This document shows positions 1 through 10,357 of a DNA stretch of 64,000 bases, in pieces; within the stretch, counting starts at the first letter, position 1, and every line of letters begins with the position of its first letter. Both the position numbers and the translations under genes were made by a program. The notes below the pieces were generated by a model. It was not told the origin of the DNA. It ran no database searches and was given only the letters and a program-made list of their open reading frames with translations. The stretch comes from G025836975 sp040391135 (lineage in GTDB: Bacteria > Pseudomonadota > Gammaproteobacteria > Burkholderiales > Burkholderiaceae_B), in the NCBI GenBank assembly GCA_040391135.1, contig JBEBYL010000002.1, forward strand, positions 1-64,000, written 5' to 3'.

Positions 1-26
1 CCGCTTTTTTATTTTAGGAGTCATCC

Positions 27-1256
27 GTGAAACGACGTGTCGTCATTACCGGTCTGGGTATTGTTTCGCCGGTCGGCAACGATATTGACAGCGCATGGGA
101 CAATATCGTCAATGGACGCTCCGGCATCGGGCGCATCACGCGCTTCGATCCCTCGGCGTTCAATGCCCAGATAGCGGGTGAAGTCAAAGGTTTCGATGTC
201 ACGCAGTACATGTCCTCGAAAGAAGCCAAGCAAATGGATACCTTCATCCATTACGGCGTGGCGGCGGGTGTCCAGGCATGGCGGGACAGCGGCCTGACGG
301 CCACCGACGAGAACGCGGAACGCATCGGCACCATCATCGGGTCCGGCATAGGCGGCTTGCCCCGCATCGAAGAAACCCAGGTCGAATACCTCGAGCGCGG
401 TCCGCGCCGTATATCCCCATTTTTCGTTCCCGCCTCCCTGATCAACCTGATCTCCGGCCAGTTGTCCATCATGCTGGGCCTGAAGGGTCCAAGCTATGCG
501 GTGGTCTCGGCCTGCACGACGGGGCTGCATTCCATCGGCGACGCCGCCCGGCTGATCGAATACGGCGATGCCGACGTCATGGTGGCCGGGGGTGCCGAAT
601 CCACTGTGTCTCCCTTGGGAATAGGTGGTTTTGCCGCCATGCGCGCGCTTTCCACCCGCAACGACGACCCTGAAACGGCTTCGCGCCCCTGGGATCGCGA
701 CCGCGACGGCTTCGTCCTGGGCGAGGGCGCCGGCGCGCTGGTGCTCGAAGAATACGAACATGCCCGCAAGCGCGGCGCACGCATCTACGGTGAATTCGTC
801 GGCTACGGCATGAGCTCCGACGCCCATCACATTACCTCGCCCGACCGCGATGGCCCCCGGCGCGGCGTGCTCAACGCTTTGCGCAGCGGCGGCATCAATC
901 CCGACCAGGTCGACTATGTGAATGCGCACGGCACCTCCACGCCCCTGGGCGACAAGAACGAATCCGAAGCGCTCAAGCTGGCGTTCGGCGACCATGCCAA
1001 GAAACTGGTCGTCAACTCCACCAAATCCATGACTGGCCACCTTCTGGGCGCCGCGGGGGGGATAGAAGCCGTATTCACGACCTTGGCCGTGTATAACCAG
1101 ATCTCGCCGCCCACCATCAATATTTTCAATCAGGATCCGGAATGCGATCTGGATTATTGCGCCAATGAAGCGCGCCAAATGAAAATCGATGTCGCGTTGT
1201 CGAATTCCTTCGGCTTCGGCGGTACCAATGGGTCCATGATTGTGCGGAGGGTATAG
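27..1256 (+). CDS. fabF: Beta-ketoacyl-ACP synthase II
   Basis: Condenses malonyl-ACP with acyl-ACP in cytosolic fatty-acid elongation. The 409-residue length is normal for FabF. The thiolase-fold catalytic triad is visible: nucleophile Cys in SACTTG (about residue 163), His in NAHGTST (about 301) and His in MTGHLLG (about 338). The start is GTG with TAGGAG seven bases upstream; no better ATG exists in frame. It heads the fabF - small ORF - rpoE string typical of Alcaligenaceae, and acpP probably lies just left of the window. Nothing unusual is seen. Confidence 0.97.
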   Translation: MKRRVVITGLGIVSPVGNDIDSAWDNIVNGRSGIGRITRFDPSAFNAQIAGEVKGFDVTQYMSSKEAKQMDTFIHYGVAAGVQAWRDSGLTATDENAERIGTIIGSGIGGLPRIEETQVEYLERGPRRISPFFVPASLINLISGQLSIMLGLKGPSYAVVSACTTGLHSIGDAARLIEYGDADVMVAGGAESTVSPLGIGGFAAMRALSTRNDDPETASRPWDRDRDGFVLGEGAGALVLEEYEHARKRGARIYGEFVGYGMSSDAHHITSPDRDGPRRGVLNALRSGGINPDQVDYVNAHGTSTPLGDKNESEALKLAFGDHAKKLVVNSTKSMTGHLLGAAGGIEAVFTTLAVYNQISPPTINIFNQDPECDLDYCANEARQMKIDVALSNSFGFGGTNGSMIVRRV

Positions 1257-1269
1257 GCTGGGGCGCCCC

Positions 1270-1620
1270 ATGACACCCATCAGGCAGTGGCCCGTCCGGC
1301 ATCGATGGTGGACGGGCCCGCTGAAGGCCATGTCGGGCAAACCGGGACCTGTTCCCGATACGCTGTCGCTTAGCGATACGGGCGCCTGGCAACTGGCCTC
1401 GCACGGGTCGGCGCGGCCGCTGCATCTTTTTCACGCCTGGCAAGCGTTCGCCTGGATGACATTAAGGCTGCGCGACAGCGCGGCACCGGCGGCCAGGCCG
1501 TTGCAACTGACGGTCTGGAAATTCGGCCTGCCGCCGCAGGCCTGGCGCGAATTATGCGTATGCGTGGCCCGACAGGCCGCCATGCCGGAGCGCGGCAGCT
1601 CCAAAAAGGAAAATCCATGA
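1270..1620 (+). CDS. Conserved small hypothetical protein between fabF and rpoE
   Basis: A 116-residue protein with no domain I recognise, rich in Trp, Pro and Arg, with no signal peptide or membrane segment. The chosen ATG follows a GGGG stretch; the frame is also open from a TTG at 1240 that would overlap the end of fabF. Its stop overlaps the rpoE start as ATGA (1617-1620), so translation is probably coupled to the sigma factor. That position argues it is a real gene, but its function is unknown. Confidence 0.6.
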   Translation: MTPIRQWPVRHRWWTGPLKAMSGKPGPVPDTLSLSDTGAWQLASHGSARPLHLFHAWQAFAWMTLRLRDSAAPAARPLQLTVWKFGLPPQAWRELCVCVARQAAMPERGSSKKENP

Positions 1621-2216
1621 GCGAACGCGAGATCGATGCCGAGCTGGTGGCGCGGGTACAGCGCGGGGACAAGCGCGCTTTTGATTTGCTGGTCCTGAAA
1701 TACCAGCGGAAAATCATGCGCCTGCTGTCCCGGATGATCCGCGATCCGGCCGAAATCGAGGACGTTGCCCAGGAAGCGTTCATCAAGGCCTATCGGGCCC
1801 TTCCCCAGTTCCGGGGCGAGAGCGCCTTCTACACCTGGCTTTATCGCATCGCCATCAACACCGCCCGCAATTGGCAGGTCGCCAGTGGACGCCGTCCGAG
1901 CACGCTAAATGTAATTGAAACCGAAGACGGTGAAACTTTTAGCCAGATTGACAACCTAACAGACATCAGCACCCCGGAATCGGCATTGGCAAGCCGGCAG
2001 ATCGTCGAAACGGTCAACGCGGCCATCCATGCCTTGCCGGAAGACTTACGGACCGCGATCGTATTGCGAGAAATTGAAGGTATGAGCTACGAAGATATCG
2101 CCCAGAGCATGGGCTGTCCCATAGGCACGGTTCGGTCGCGGATTTTCCGCGCACGCGAAGCCATAGCGGCACAGTTGCGGCCGGTGCTGGGCAGCGATCC
2201 CGAGCGCCGCTGGTAA
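1617..2216 (+). CDS. rpoE: Extracytoplasmic-function sigma factor RpoE (AlgU/SigE type)
   Basis: Envelope-stress sigma factor that directs RNA polymerase to cell-envelope repair genes. At 199 residues it has region 2 (the segment around EDVAQEAFIKAYRAL, about residues 47-61) and region 4 with the DNA-binding helix-turn-helix around MSYEDIAQSMG...TVRSRIFRARE (about 150-178). The frame is open further upstream, but the ATG at 1617 preceded by AAAGGA matches the family N terminus (MSEREID). It is followed within 12 bases by its anti-sigma factor. I found no convincing sigma-E promoter (GAACTT-N16-TCAAA) in front of the gene. Confidence 0.97.
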   Translation: MSEREIDAELVARVQRGDKRAFDLLVLKYQRKIMRLLSRMIRDPAEIEDVAQEAFIKAYRALPQFRGESAFYTWLYRIAINTARNWQVASGRRPSTLNVIETEDGETFSQIDNLTDISTPESALASRQIVETVNAAIHALPEDLRTAIVLREIEGMSYEDIAQSMGCPIGTVRSRIFRAREAIAAQLRPVLGSDPERRW

Positions 2217-2228
2217 GGAGTCCACACA

Positions 2229-2732
2229 ATGCAAGCCGATCATCAAGCCAGGCACGACGCCGACCAGGAACAGGCTTCCTGGGAATCCTCCGTTTCCACA
2301 TGGATAGACGGAGAAGGTGAAATCCGCCCGGAAGAACTCGATACGCCGTATGGCCGGCAGGTATGGGATACCTACCACCTTATCGGCGATGTCCTGCGCA
2401 ATCAGGATCTGGCCATCAAGCCGTCCGATTTCTTCTATGCCCGGGTTTCCAAGGCCATAGACGCCGAGCCGCACATCGTGGCGCCGCGCATGATGCGCCG
2501 CCACGGTCCAGTGCGCGTGGGCCTGTCCGGCCTGGCGGTGGCCGCCGCGGTGGCATCGGTGGTGTGGGTGGCCTTGCCCTATATTTCCGGACCCGGCTCT
2601 ACGGAACCGGCCGCCACGCAGGTCGTTGCCAGTGCCGGCGACGAAGCGGGGCTGCGCGACTATCTGGATGCCCATCGCGAAATCGCGGGGGTCAATCCGG
2701 TGCGCCAGGTTTCATTCGAGGTGTCCCGGTAA
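2229..2732 (+). CDS. rseA: Anti-sigma-E factor RseA (MucA-like)
   Basis: Inner-membrane protein that holds RpoE inactive until cut by stress proteases. The N-terminal cytosolic domain (about residues 15-85, with SWESSVSTWIDGE and DTYHLIGDVLRN) fits the RseA sigma-binding fold. One hydrophobic segment follows at about residues 97-119, then a short periplasmic tail of about 48 residues. The 167-residue length is shorter than E. coli RseA (216) and fits the shorter betaproteobacterial form. Its TAA overlaps the next start as TAATG (2730-2734). Confidence 0.9.
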   Translation: MQADHQARHDADQEQASWESSVSTWIDGEGEIRPEELDTPYGRQVWDTYHLIGDVLRNQDLAIKPSDFFYARVSKAIDAEPHIVAPRMMRRHGPVRVGLSGLAVAAAVASVVWVALPYISGPGSTEPAATQVVASAGDEAGLRDYLDAHREIAGVNPVRQVSFEVSR

Positions 2733-3784
2733 TGGCGGTGCACTTCAGCGGCAATTCGGCTACAAGGCTGCGTCGCCATGCGGGACGTGCCCAAATATGG
2801 GCTTGCCAAGCGATGCTGCTTGCGGCGGCCTGTGCGCTGGCGCAGCCGGCCTGGTCCGCCGAGGCGGCCAAGGCGGCGCCCGATCCCGTCCTGGTCGCCT
2901 TGCGGAAAATTCAGGATGCGGCGCGCAAGCTGGACTATTCCGGCGTATATACCTATCAGCAGGGCGGCATCATGCTGTCCTCGCGCATTGTTCATTTGGT
3001 CGACGGCACGGGCGAGCGCGAACGGATCGAAATGCTCGATGGACCGCCGCGCGAATACCTGCGGCACAACGAAACCACGCAATGCCTGGTGCCCGAAAAA
3101 AAATTGGTCGTCATCGAGCGGCGGCGCGGCGATCGCTTCCCGGCGCTGCTTCTGGGCGAAGGCAAGACCATCCCCGAAAACTACCAATTCAAGCTGCAGG
3201 CGGGCCTTAGCCGCATTGCGGGCCGCGAATGCTCGATCATCGAGCTCATCCCTAAAGACGCCCATCGCTATGGCTATCGCCTTTGCGCCGACACCAAGAC
3301 CAGCCTGCTGCTCAAGGCGCAAACCCTGAATCAGCACGGCGGCGTGATCGACCAGATATCCTTCAGCAGCCTGCAGGTCGGCGACAAGGTGGCGTCGGGC
3401 CAGCTTGCCTCCAGCTGGAACATTCAAGACTGGAAAGTTCTTGAAACCACCATGGCTCCGGTCGACCTGGCAAAAAATGGCTGGCGCATCCCGTTTCCCC
3501 CGGGCTACCAACCGGTTACGCAGGTATCGCGCCCCATGAAGCGCGGCAGGCAGGTCAGCCAGTTGGTCATCACCGATGGCCTGGCGGCGATCTCGGTATT
3601 CATCGAGCCCTATGAGGCCGACCGCGATACACCGCTTGCCAACGGTGCGGTCAGCACAGGCGCCATGAATATTTTCCGGGCACGCATCGGCGACCACTGG
3701 CTTACGGCCCTGGGCGAAGTTCCCGCCGAAACCGTGCGTGACATCGCCGAACATACCGAATACGTACCCCTGGCCGGGCACTGA
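2732..3784 (+). CDS. rseB: Periplasmic sigma-E regulator RseB (MucB)
   Basis: Binds the periplasmic part of RseA and protects it from cleavage; known family members sense lipid or LPS intermediates. The 350-residue product starts at an ATG overlapping the rseA stop; the frame is open upstream but that part is antisigma-gene shadow. Residues 26-44 form a hydrophobic signal segment ending near AWSAEA, an export signal. The body carries the MucB/RseB pattern (DYSGVYTYQQGG, ERIEMLDGPPREYLR) and a C-terminal domain with GLAAISVFIEP. It sits between rseA and the MucD protease, the standard order. Confidence 0.94.
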   Translation: MAVHFSGNSATRLRRHAGRAQIWACQAMLLAAACALAQPAWSAEAAKAAPDPVLVALRKIQDAARKLDYSGVYTYQQGGIMLSSRIVHLVDGTGERERIEMLDGPPREYLRHNETTQCLVPEKKLVVIERRRGDRFPALLLGEGKTIPENYQFKLQAGLSRIAGRECSIIELIPKDAHRYGYRLCADTKTSLLLKAQTLNQHGGVIDQISFSSLQVGDKVASGQLASSWNIQDWKVLETTMAPVDLAKNGWRIPFPPGYQPVTQVSRPMKRGRQVSQLVITDGLAAISVFIEPYEADRDTPLANGAVSTGAMNIFRARIGDHWLTALGEVPAETVRDIAEHTEYVPLAGH

Positions 3785-3815
3785 TCATTTGAAGAATTAT
3801 CAACCTAGGAGTTCC

Positions 3816-5309
3816 ATGATGCTTTCTACTTATCTAGGAAATGGCAAGGTAAAACGCTTACTGGCCTGCGCGTCGGCAAGCTTGCTGGTTGCCTGCGCGG
3901 CGATCGGCGGGGTGGGCAACGCCCAGACGACGGCGGTTCCCACATTGTCGGTCCCCGACTTCACCCAGGTCGTCGCAAAGACGGAAGGGTCGGTGGTCAA
4001 TATCCGCACGACCGAAGCCGTGCCCATGCGCAATCCGGCAATGGGTCCCAACAGCAACGATCCCTACGACATGTTCCGCTGGTTCTTCGGCCCTGACTTC
4101 ATGCCTCCGGGCGCACCCGGCCCGCGCCAGCGCAACACCCCGTCCGCGCCCGAGCAGGAACGCACGGTGCCGCGCGGCGTCGGCTCCGGCTTCATCATTT
4201 CGGACGACGGCTACATCCTTACCAATAACCATGTGGTCGCCAAGTCCAACGGCATATTCGTCACACTTACGTCGGGCAAGGAATACAAGGCCAAGATCAT
4301 AGGCACCGACCCCCGCACCGATGTGGCGCTCATCAAGATCGACGCCAAAGATCTGGTCCCATTGCCCATCGGCGACTCGACCAAACTCAAGAAAGGGCAG
4401 TGGGTCCTGGCCATCGGCTCGCCTTTCGGGCTGGATTCCACCGTCACCTCCGGTATCGTCAGCGCCATCAACCGCGATACCGGCGATTACCTGCCTTTCA
4501 TCCAGACCGATGTGGCGGTGAACCCCGGTAATTCCGGTGGGCCGCTGATCGACCTGTCCGGCCAGGTAGTGGGTGTCAATTCGCAGATCATTTCGCAAAG
4601 CGGCGGCTTCATGGGAATATCCCTGGCCATCCCCATCGACGAAGTCATGCGTGTCGTAGAGCAGCTCAAGGCGCATGGCAAGGTCACGCGCGGCCGCATC
4701 GGCGTGCAGATCGGACCCGTCTCCGACGAGGTGGCCAAGGCCATCGGCCTGGACGGTGCCAAGGGTGCGATGGTCAGCAACGTCGAGCAGGGCGGCCCCG
4801 CCGCTGAAGCGGGCGTCCGCCCGGGCGATGTCATCGTCAAGTTCGAAGGCAAGGAAATCGCCCACATGACCGATCTGCCGCGCATCGTCGGCGCCACCAA
4901 GCCGGGCAAGCGGGTTCCCATGGAAGTCTGGCGCAAGGGTAAGACGCAAACCCTTCAGGTCAAGGTCGGCGAAATGCCGGATGCCGATACCGAAGGCGAA
5001 GCCGCCAAGCCGGCCGCTCCCAAGGCGACGCCCACCGACATCCTGGGGCTGAAGGTGACCGAAGTGGCCGATGCCGCCCCCGGCAAGCTCGATATCAAGG
5101 GCGGGGTGCAGGTGGTGGAGGTCGAAGGCCCCGCCGCCGCCGCCGGCCTGGCAGTGGGCGACATCATCGTCACGGTCAATAATGTCGATATCACCGGACC
5201 CGAGCAATATGCCAAGGTCGTATCCGGACTGGATAAGTCCCGTGCCGCCGCCTTGCTGGTGGTGCGCGGCGATCAATCTCAGTGGGTAACGGTTACGCCC
5301 GGAAAATAA
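3816..5309 (+). CDS. mucD: Periplasmic serine protease MucD/DegP (Do family)
   Basis: HtrA-type protease and chaperone that degrades misfolded envelope proteins. In this 497-residue form the order is: signal peptide (about 1-36, ending GVGNAQ), trypsin-like domain with His in TNNHVV (about 139), Asp in TDVALIKI (about 169) and Ser in NPGNSGGPL (about 240), then two PDZ domains (about 290-370 and 410-495). A Met-Pro-rich insert at about 70-115 matches the Q-linker region of DegP/DegQ proteins. The ATG at 3816 is preceded by TAGGAG; the open frame back to 3738 overlaps rseB and is rejected. It closes the sigma-E operon, with a terminator behind it. Confidence 0.95.
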   Translation: MMLSTYLGNGKVKRLLACASASLLVACAAIGGVGNAQTTAVPTLSVPDFTQVVAKTEGSVVNIRTTEAVPMRNPAMGPNSNDPYDMFRWFFGPDFMPPGAPGPRQRNTPSAPEQERTVPRGVGSGFIISDDGYILTNNHVVAKSNGIFVTLTSGKEYKAKIIGTDPRTDVALIKIDAKDLVPLPIGDSTKLKKGQWVLAIGSPFGLDSTVTSGIVSAINRDTGDYLPFIQTDVAVNPGNSGGPLIDLSGQVVGVNSQIISQSGGFMGISLAIPIDEVMRVVEQLKAHGKVTRGRIGVQIGPVSDEVAKAIGLDGAKGAMVSNVEQGGPAAEAGVRPGDVIVKFEGKEIAHMTDLPRIVGATKPGKRVPMEVWRKGKTQTLQVKVGEMPDADTEGEAAKPAAPKATPTDILGLKVTEVADAAPGKLDIKGGVQVVEVEGPAAAAGLAVGDIIVTVNNVDITGPEQYAKVVSGLDKSRAAALLVVRGDQSQWVTVTPGK

Positions 5310-5341
5310 TCCGTAGAAACAGCTAAAATGGCATAAAGCAG

Positions 5342-5371
5342 AAGGGAGCGCCCTCTAGCGCTCCCTTTTTC
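5342..5371 (+). terminator. Rho-independent terminator after mucD
   Basis: A perfect 9-bp stem (AAGGGAGCG / CGCTCCCTT) closes an 8-base loop and runs into TTTTT. It separates the sigma-E operon from lepA. Confidence 0.9.
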
Positions 5372-5429
5372 ATGTTTTTCTCTTATTTACCCGCTCATTC
5401 CCCATCGATGGGCTTCTTTTCGCAGGTTT

Positions 5430-7223
<1,794 letters not shown>

Positions 7224-7250
7224 CTTGAACAACAACAAGGTGTACCGGGT

Positions 7251-8138
7251 ATGAGCTGGGATTTCGCCCTTATTTTATTTTTATTGCTGATCCTGACGGG
7301 CGTCGTCTGGTGTCTCGATTTCTTCTACCTGCGCGCCAAACGGCGGGCCGGCGCCGTGGCGGCCATGGCGGCCACCGAGCCGTCCGCCGCGGGCCTTACG
7401 GCGGCCGAGGCGCTGCGCGTTCGCCAGGAAGCCTACGACAAGGCCAACCAGGCGCCATGGTGGATTGAATACTGCGTCAGTTTCTTTCCCGTCATTCTGT
7501 TCGTGTTTGCCTTGCGCTCCTTTGTGGTCGAGCCCTTCCGCATACCGTCCGGTTCCATGCTGCCCACGCTGCAAAATGGCGACTTGATCCTGGTGAACAA
7601 ATTCCAGTACGGCATACGCCTGCCCGTCATCGACAAGAAAATCATCGATATCGGTTCGCCGCGCCGAGGCGACGTCATGGTCTTCCGTTATCCGGTGGAC
7701 CCCGATGTCGACTACATCAAGCGGGTGGTCGGCCTGCCGGGCGATGTCGTGCAGTACCAGAACAAGGTGCTGACCATCAATGGCCAGCAGGTCGCGCATG
7801 AGCGCGATGGCGACTATTACGAACCCGATCGCTCCGCCTATGTAGGCCGCTATGCCGAGCAATTGGGAACGGTGAAGCACAATATCCTGCTTAACAAGCA
7901 GGCGTCGCAAGACTACATGGCCATTTCCGATTACCCCTTCCGCCAGAATTGCGAATACCTGGGCAACGGCGTGCGCTGCACGGTGCCGCCGGGGCATTAT
8001 TTCATGATGGGCGATAACCGCGACAACAGCCTGGACAGCCGTTATTGGGGCTTCGTGCCCGACGAATACATCGTCGGCCGGGCCTTTTTCATCTGGATGA
8101 ACTTCAGCTCGCCCAGCCGCATAGGCGGGTTCAGGTAA
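7251..8138 (+). CDS. lepB: Signal peptidase I
   Basis: Inner-membrane protease that removes signal peptides from exported proteins. The 295-residue protein has an N-terminal membrane segment (about 5-25), a cytosolic linker, a second membrane segment (about 77-91), then the periplasmic catalytic part. The Ser-Lys dyad is visible: Ser about 102 in IPSGSMLPTL and Lys about 157 in DYIKRVVGLPGD; the GDNRDNSLDSRYWG box is near 253-266. The stop overlaps rnc as TAATG. Confidence 0.97.
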   Translation: MSWDFALILFLLLILTGVVWCLDFFYLRAKRRAGAVAAMAATEPSAAGLTAAEALRVRQEAYDKANQAPWWIEYCVSFFPVILFVFALRSFVVEPFRIPSGSMLPTLQNGDLILVNKFQYGIRLPVIDKKIIDIGSPRRGDVMVFRYPVDPDVDYIKRVVGLPGDVVQYQNKVLTINGQQVAHERDGDYYEPDRSAYVGRYAEQLGTVKHNILLNKQASQDYMAISDYPFRQNCEYLGNGVRCTVPPGHYFMMGDNRDNSLDSRYWGFVPDEYIVGRAFFIWMNFSSPSRIGGFR

Positions 8139-8896
8139 TGGCCGGGCTGGCTACCTTGCAGGCAGCGCTGGGCCATCAGTTCAATGATGCGTCCCTGCTG
8201 GAGCAGGCGCTGACGCATCGCAGCCATAGCGCTCATCATAATGAGCGCCTGGAATTCCTGGGCGATTCCGTGCTTAATTTCGTGGTGGCCGCCTTGCTGT
8301 TCAAGCGGTTCGCGAAAATCGACGAGGGCGACCTGTCGCGCTTGCGCGCCAACCTGGTTAAGCAGGCCTCGCTGGCCGACATCGCGACCCAGCTGTCCTT
8401 GTCGCAGTATCTGCGCCTGGGCGAAGGGGAGCTCAAAAGCGGCGGCTTCCGCCGTCCGTCCATCCTGGCCGACGCGCTGGAAGCGCTGTTCGGCGCCGTA
8501 TTCCTGGATGGGGGGTTCGAGGCGGCCCAGAAAGTGATTGCCAGCCAGTACGAGCCGGTGCTGGTGAATGTCGATCCCAAGACGCTGGGCAAGGATCCGA
8601 AAACGCTGTTGCAGGAGCTCTTGCAGGCGCGTAAGCTTGATCTCCCCCTGTACACCGTGGTGGCGACGCACGGAGCCGCGCATAATCAGATGTTCGAAGT
8701 CGAGTGCCAGGTTCCCAAGCTCGAAATCAAGGTAGCGGCCGCCGGTTCAAGCCGGCGCGCGGCCGAGCAGTCGGCTGCCGAACTGGCCATTGCGGCCATA
8801 AGCGCGCTGGTCCCGGCCAAGGGGTCGCGTTCGGGCCGAGCCCGAAAGTCGACGCAGCTTTCACTGCCTGTTGCCGTCTCCCAGGAGAACAAATGA
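8138..8896 (+). CDS. rnc: Ribonuclease III
   Basis: Double-strand RNA endonuclease for rRNA and mRNA processing. The start is the ATG overlapping the lepB stop, giving 252 residues. The RNase III signature NERLEFLGDSVL is at about 35-46 with the metal-binding Glu/Asp, and the second acidic patch is in DALEALFGAVFLDGG. The C-terminal dsRNA-binding domain covers about 152-225, followed by a basic Ser/Arg-rich tail. It overlaps era by ATGA (8893-8896), the conserved rnc-era coupling. Confidence 0.97.
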   Translation: MAGLATLQAALGHQFNDASLLEQALTHRSHSAHHNERLEFLGDSVLNFVVAALLFKRFAKIDEGDLSRLRANLVKQASLADIATQLSLSQYLRLGEGELKSGGFRRPSILADALEALFGAVFLDGGFEAAQKVIASQYEPVLVNVDPKTLGKDPKTLLQELLQARKLDLPLYTVVATHGAAHNQMFEVECQVPKLEIKVAAAGSSRRAAEQSAAELAIAAISALVPAKGSRSGRARKSTQLSLPVAVSQENK

Positions 8897-9780
8897 CAAA
8901 TCCATTCCGTTGCGGCTTTGTCGCCATCGTCGGCCGTCCCAATGTGGGCAAGTCCACGCTGGCCAATGCGCTGATAGGCAGCAAGATTTCCATTGTGTCG
9001 CGCAAGGCCCAGACCACGCGTCACCGCATACATGGCGTGCTGACGCGCGAACATGAGCAATTCGTTTTCGTCGACACGCCGGGATTCCAGACCCGCCATG
9101 GCGGAGCCATGAACCGCATGATGAACCGCGTGGTCACCCAGGCGCTGGCCGACGTCGACGTGGTCGTCCATGTGGTCGAGGCGGGCAAGTGGTCGGCGGG
9201 CGACGCGCAATTGCTGCCCCTGCTGCCAAAATCCGGCAATACCATATTGGTGGTCAACAAGGTCGATGCCCTGAAAAGCAAGAACGACATGTTCGCCTAC
9301 GTCAACAAGATCATGGCGCAGTTTCCCTACTCGGCTGTCGTGCCCGTCAGCGCCTTGCGCGGGGTGCAGCTGGACAACCTTCTTGGCGAGATCAGTGCGC
9401 GCCTGCCCGAAGGCGAACCCATGTTCGAGGAAGACACGCTGACCGACCGGCCCATGCGCTTTATCGTGGCCGAGCTCATCCGCGAAAAGATATTCCGCCT
9501 GGTGGGCGACGAACTGCCTTACGGCTGCACCGTGGTCATCGAGGAGTGGGAAGAGAACGACGCCGGCGTCCGGGTTGCCGCCTGCGTGGTGGTCGAGCGC
9601 GAAACGCATCGTCCCATCCTGCTTGGCGCGGGCGGTGCGCACATGAAGCGCATTGCATCCGAGGCGCGGCAGGACATGGTCAAGCTGCTGGACAAGCAGG
9701 TGCACCTGGATGTCTACATCAAGGTGCGCAAGGGCTGGTCCGATCGCGAGAGTGCCTTGCGCGAATTGGGATATGAGTAG
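8893..9780 (+). CDS. era: GTPase Era
   Basis: Essential GTPase that binds 16S rRNA during 30S assembly. The 295-residue product has the G1 loop GRPNVGKST (about 14-22), DTPGF (G3), NKVD (G4) and a C-terminal KH RNA-binding domain (about 215-290, with LGAGGAHMKRIASEAR). The ATG preceded by CAGGAGA is preferred over the open upstream frame that lies inside rnc. Its stop overlaps the recO start (ATGAGTAG). Confidence 0.97.
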   Translation: MTNPFRCGFVAIVGRPNVGKSTLANALIGSKISIVSRKAQTTRHRIHGVLTREHEQFVFVDTPGFQTRHGGAMNRMMNRVVTQALADVDVVVHVVEAGKWSAGDAQLLPLLPKSGNTILVVNKVDALKSKNDMFAYVNKIMAQFPYSAVVPVSALRGVQLDNLLGEISARLPEGEPMFEEDTLTDRPMRFIVAELIREKIFRLVGDELPYGCTVVIEEWEENDAGVRVAACVVVERETHRPILLGAGGAHMKRIASEARQDMVKLLDKQVHLDVYIKVRKGWSDRESALRELGYE

Positions 9781-10357
9781 GCGGACGCAACGCGTTCAGG
9801 ATGCCGCGGGTTATTTGCTGCATGCCGCCGCGTGGCGGGAAACCTCGCTCATCGTCCAGGTATTTACACGCAATCACGGCGTCGTGGCGCTGGTGGCCAA
9901 AGGAGCCAAGAGGCCTTATTCGGTCTTGCGCCCGGTGCTGTCGGCTTTCCAGCCCCTGCTCCTGTCCTGGAGCGGGGCGGGCGAGGTCAAGACCCTGACG
10001 CGGGCCGAATCCGCGGGCATACGGCCGCTGAGCGGCCGTTCGTATATGTCGGCCTGGTACATGAACGAATTATTGCTGCGCCTGCTGCCGCGCGAGGATC
10101 CGCACGACGTCCTGTACGACGCTTACGATGCCGCCTTGCTGCAGTTGTCGGTCCAGCAGCCCGCCGCCAGCGCTTTAAGGCGCTTCGAGTGGGTGCTGCT
10201 GAATGAAACCGGCTACGGGCTGGGCGACGATCCGCCCGATTTCGACGATCCCCGGCTCGAACCCGGACTGCGCGCATCGCTGCGCGACCGCCTGAACGAA
10301 CTGCTGGGCCGGCCCCTGCTGACCCGCAAAGTCTTGATGGAGTTGCAGCGATATTGA
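9773..10357 (+). CDS. recO: DNA repair protein RecO, short form
   Basis: RecF-pathway protein that helps load RecA. The N-terminal OB fold (about 8-85, with RETSLIVQVFTRNHG and KGAKRPYSVLRPVLSAFQPLLLSW) and the helical part with WYMNELLLRLLPREDPH are clear. The length is only 194 residues against about 240 in E. coli. The frame passes from NETGYGLGDDPPDFDD almost straight to a C-terminal helix (LLTRKVLMELQRY), so most of the segment that in many RecO proteins holds a Cys-rich or substrate loop is absent. The era-recO overlap supports a functional gene. Confidence 0.88.
   Translation: MSRRTQRVQDAAGYLLHAAAWRETSLIVQVFTRNHGVVALVAKGAKRPYSVLRPVLSAFQPLLLSWSGAGEVKTLTRAESAGIRPLSGRSYMSAWYMNELLLRLLPREDPHDVLYDAYDAALLQLSVQQPAASALRRFEWVLLNETGYGLGDDPPDFDDPRLEPGLRASLRDRLNELLGRPLLTRKVLMELQRY

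Noticed and set aside
21..1340. Long open frame on the - strand opposite fabF (439 codons), and similar frames opposite mucD (3858-5276), rseB (2660-3781) and lepA (5907-7238)
   Set aside because: They lie fully antisense to well-recognised high-GC genes, have no ribosome sites and show His/Gly/Arg-rich composition typical of shadow frames.
2363..2731. N-terminal extension of rseB through the rseA gene, suggesting a fusion
   Set aside because: The extension is out of frame with rseA and unlike any RseB; the ATG at 2732 overlapping the rseA stop is the standard start.
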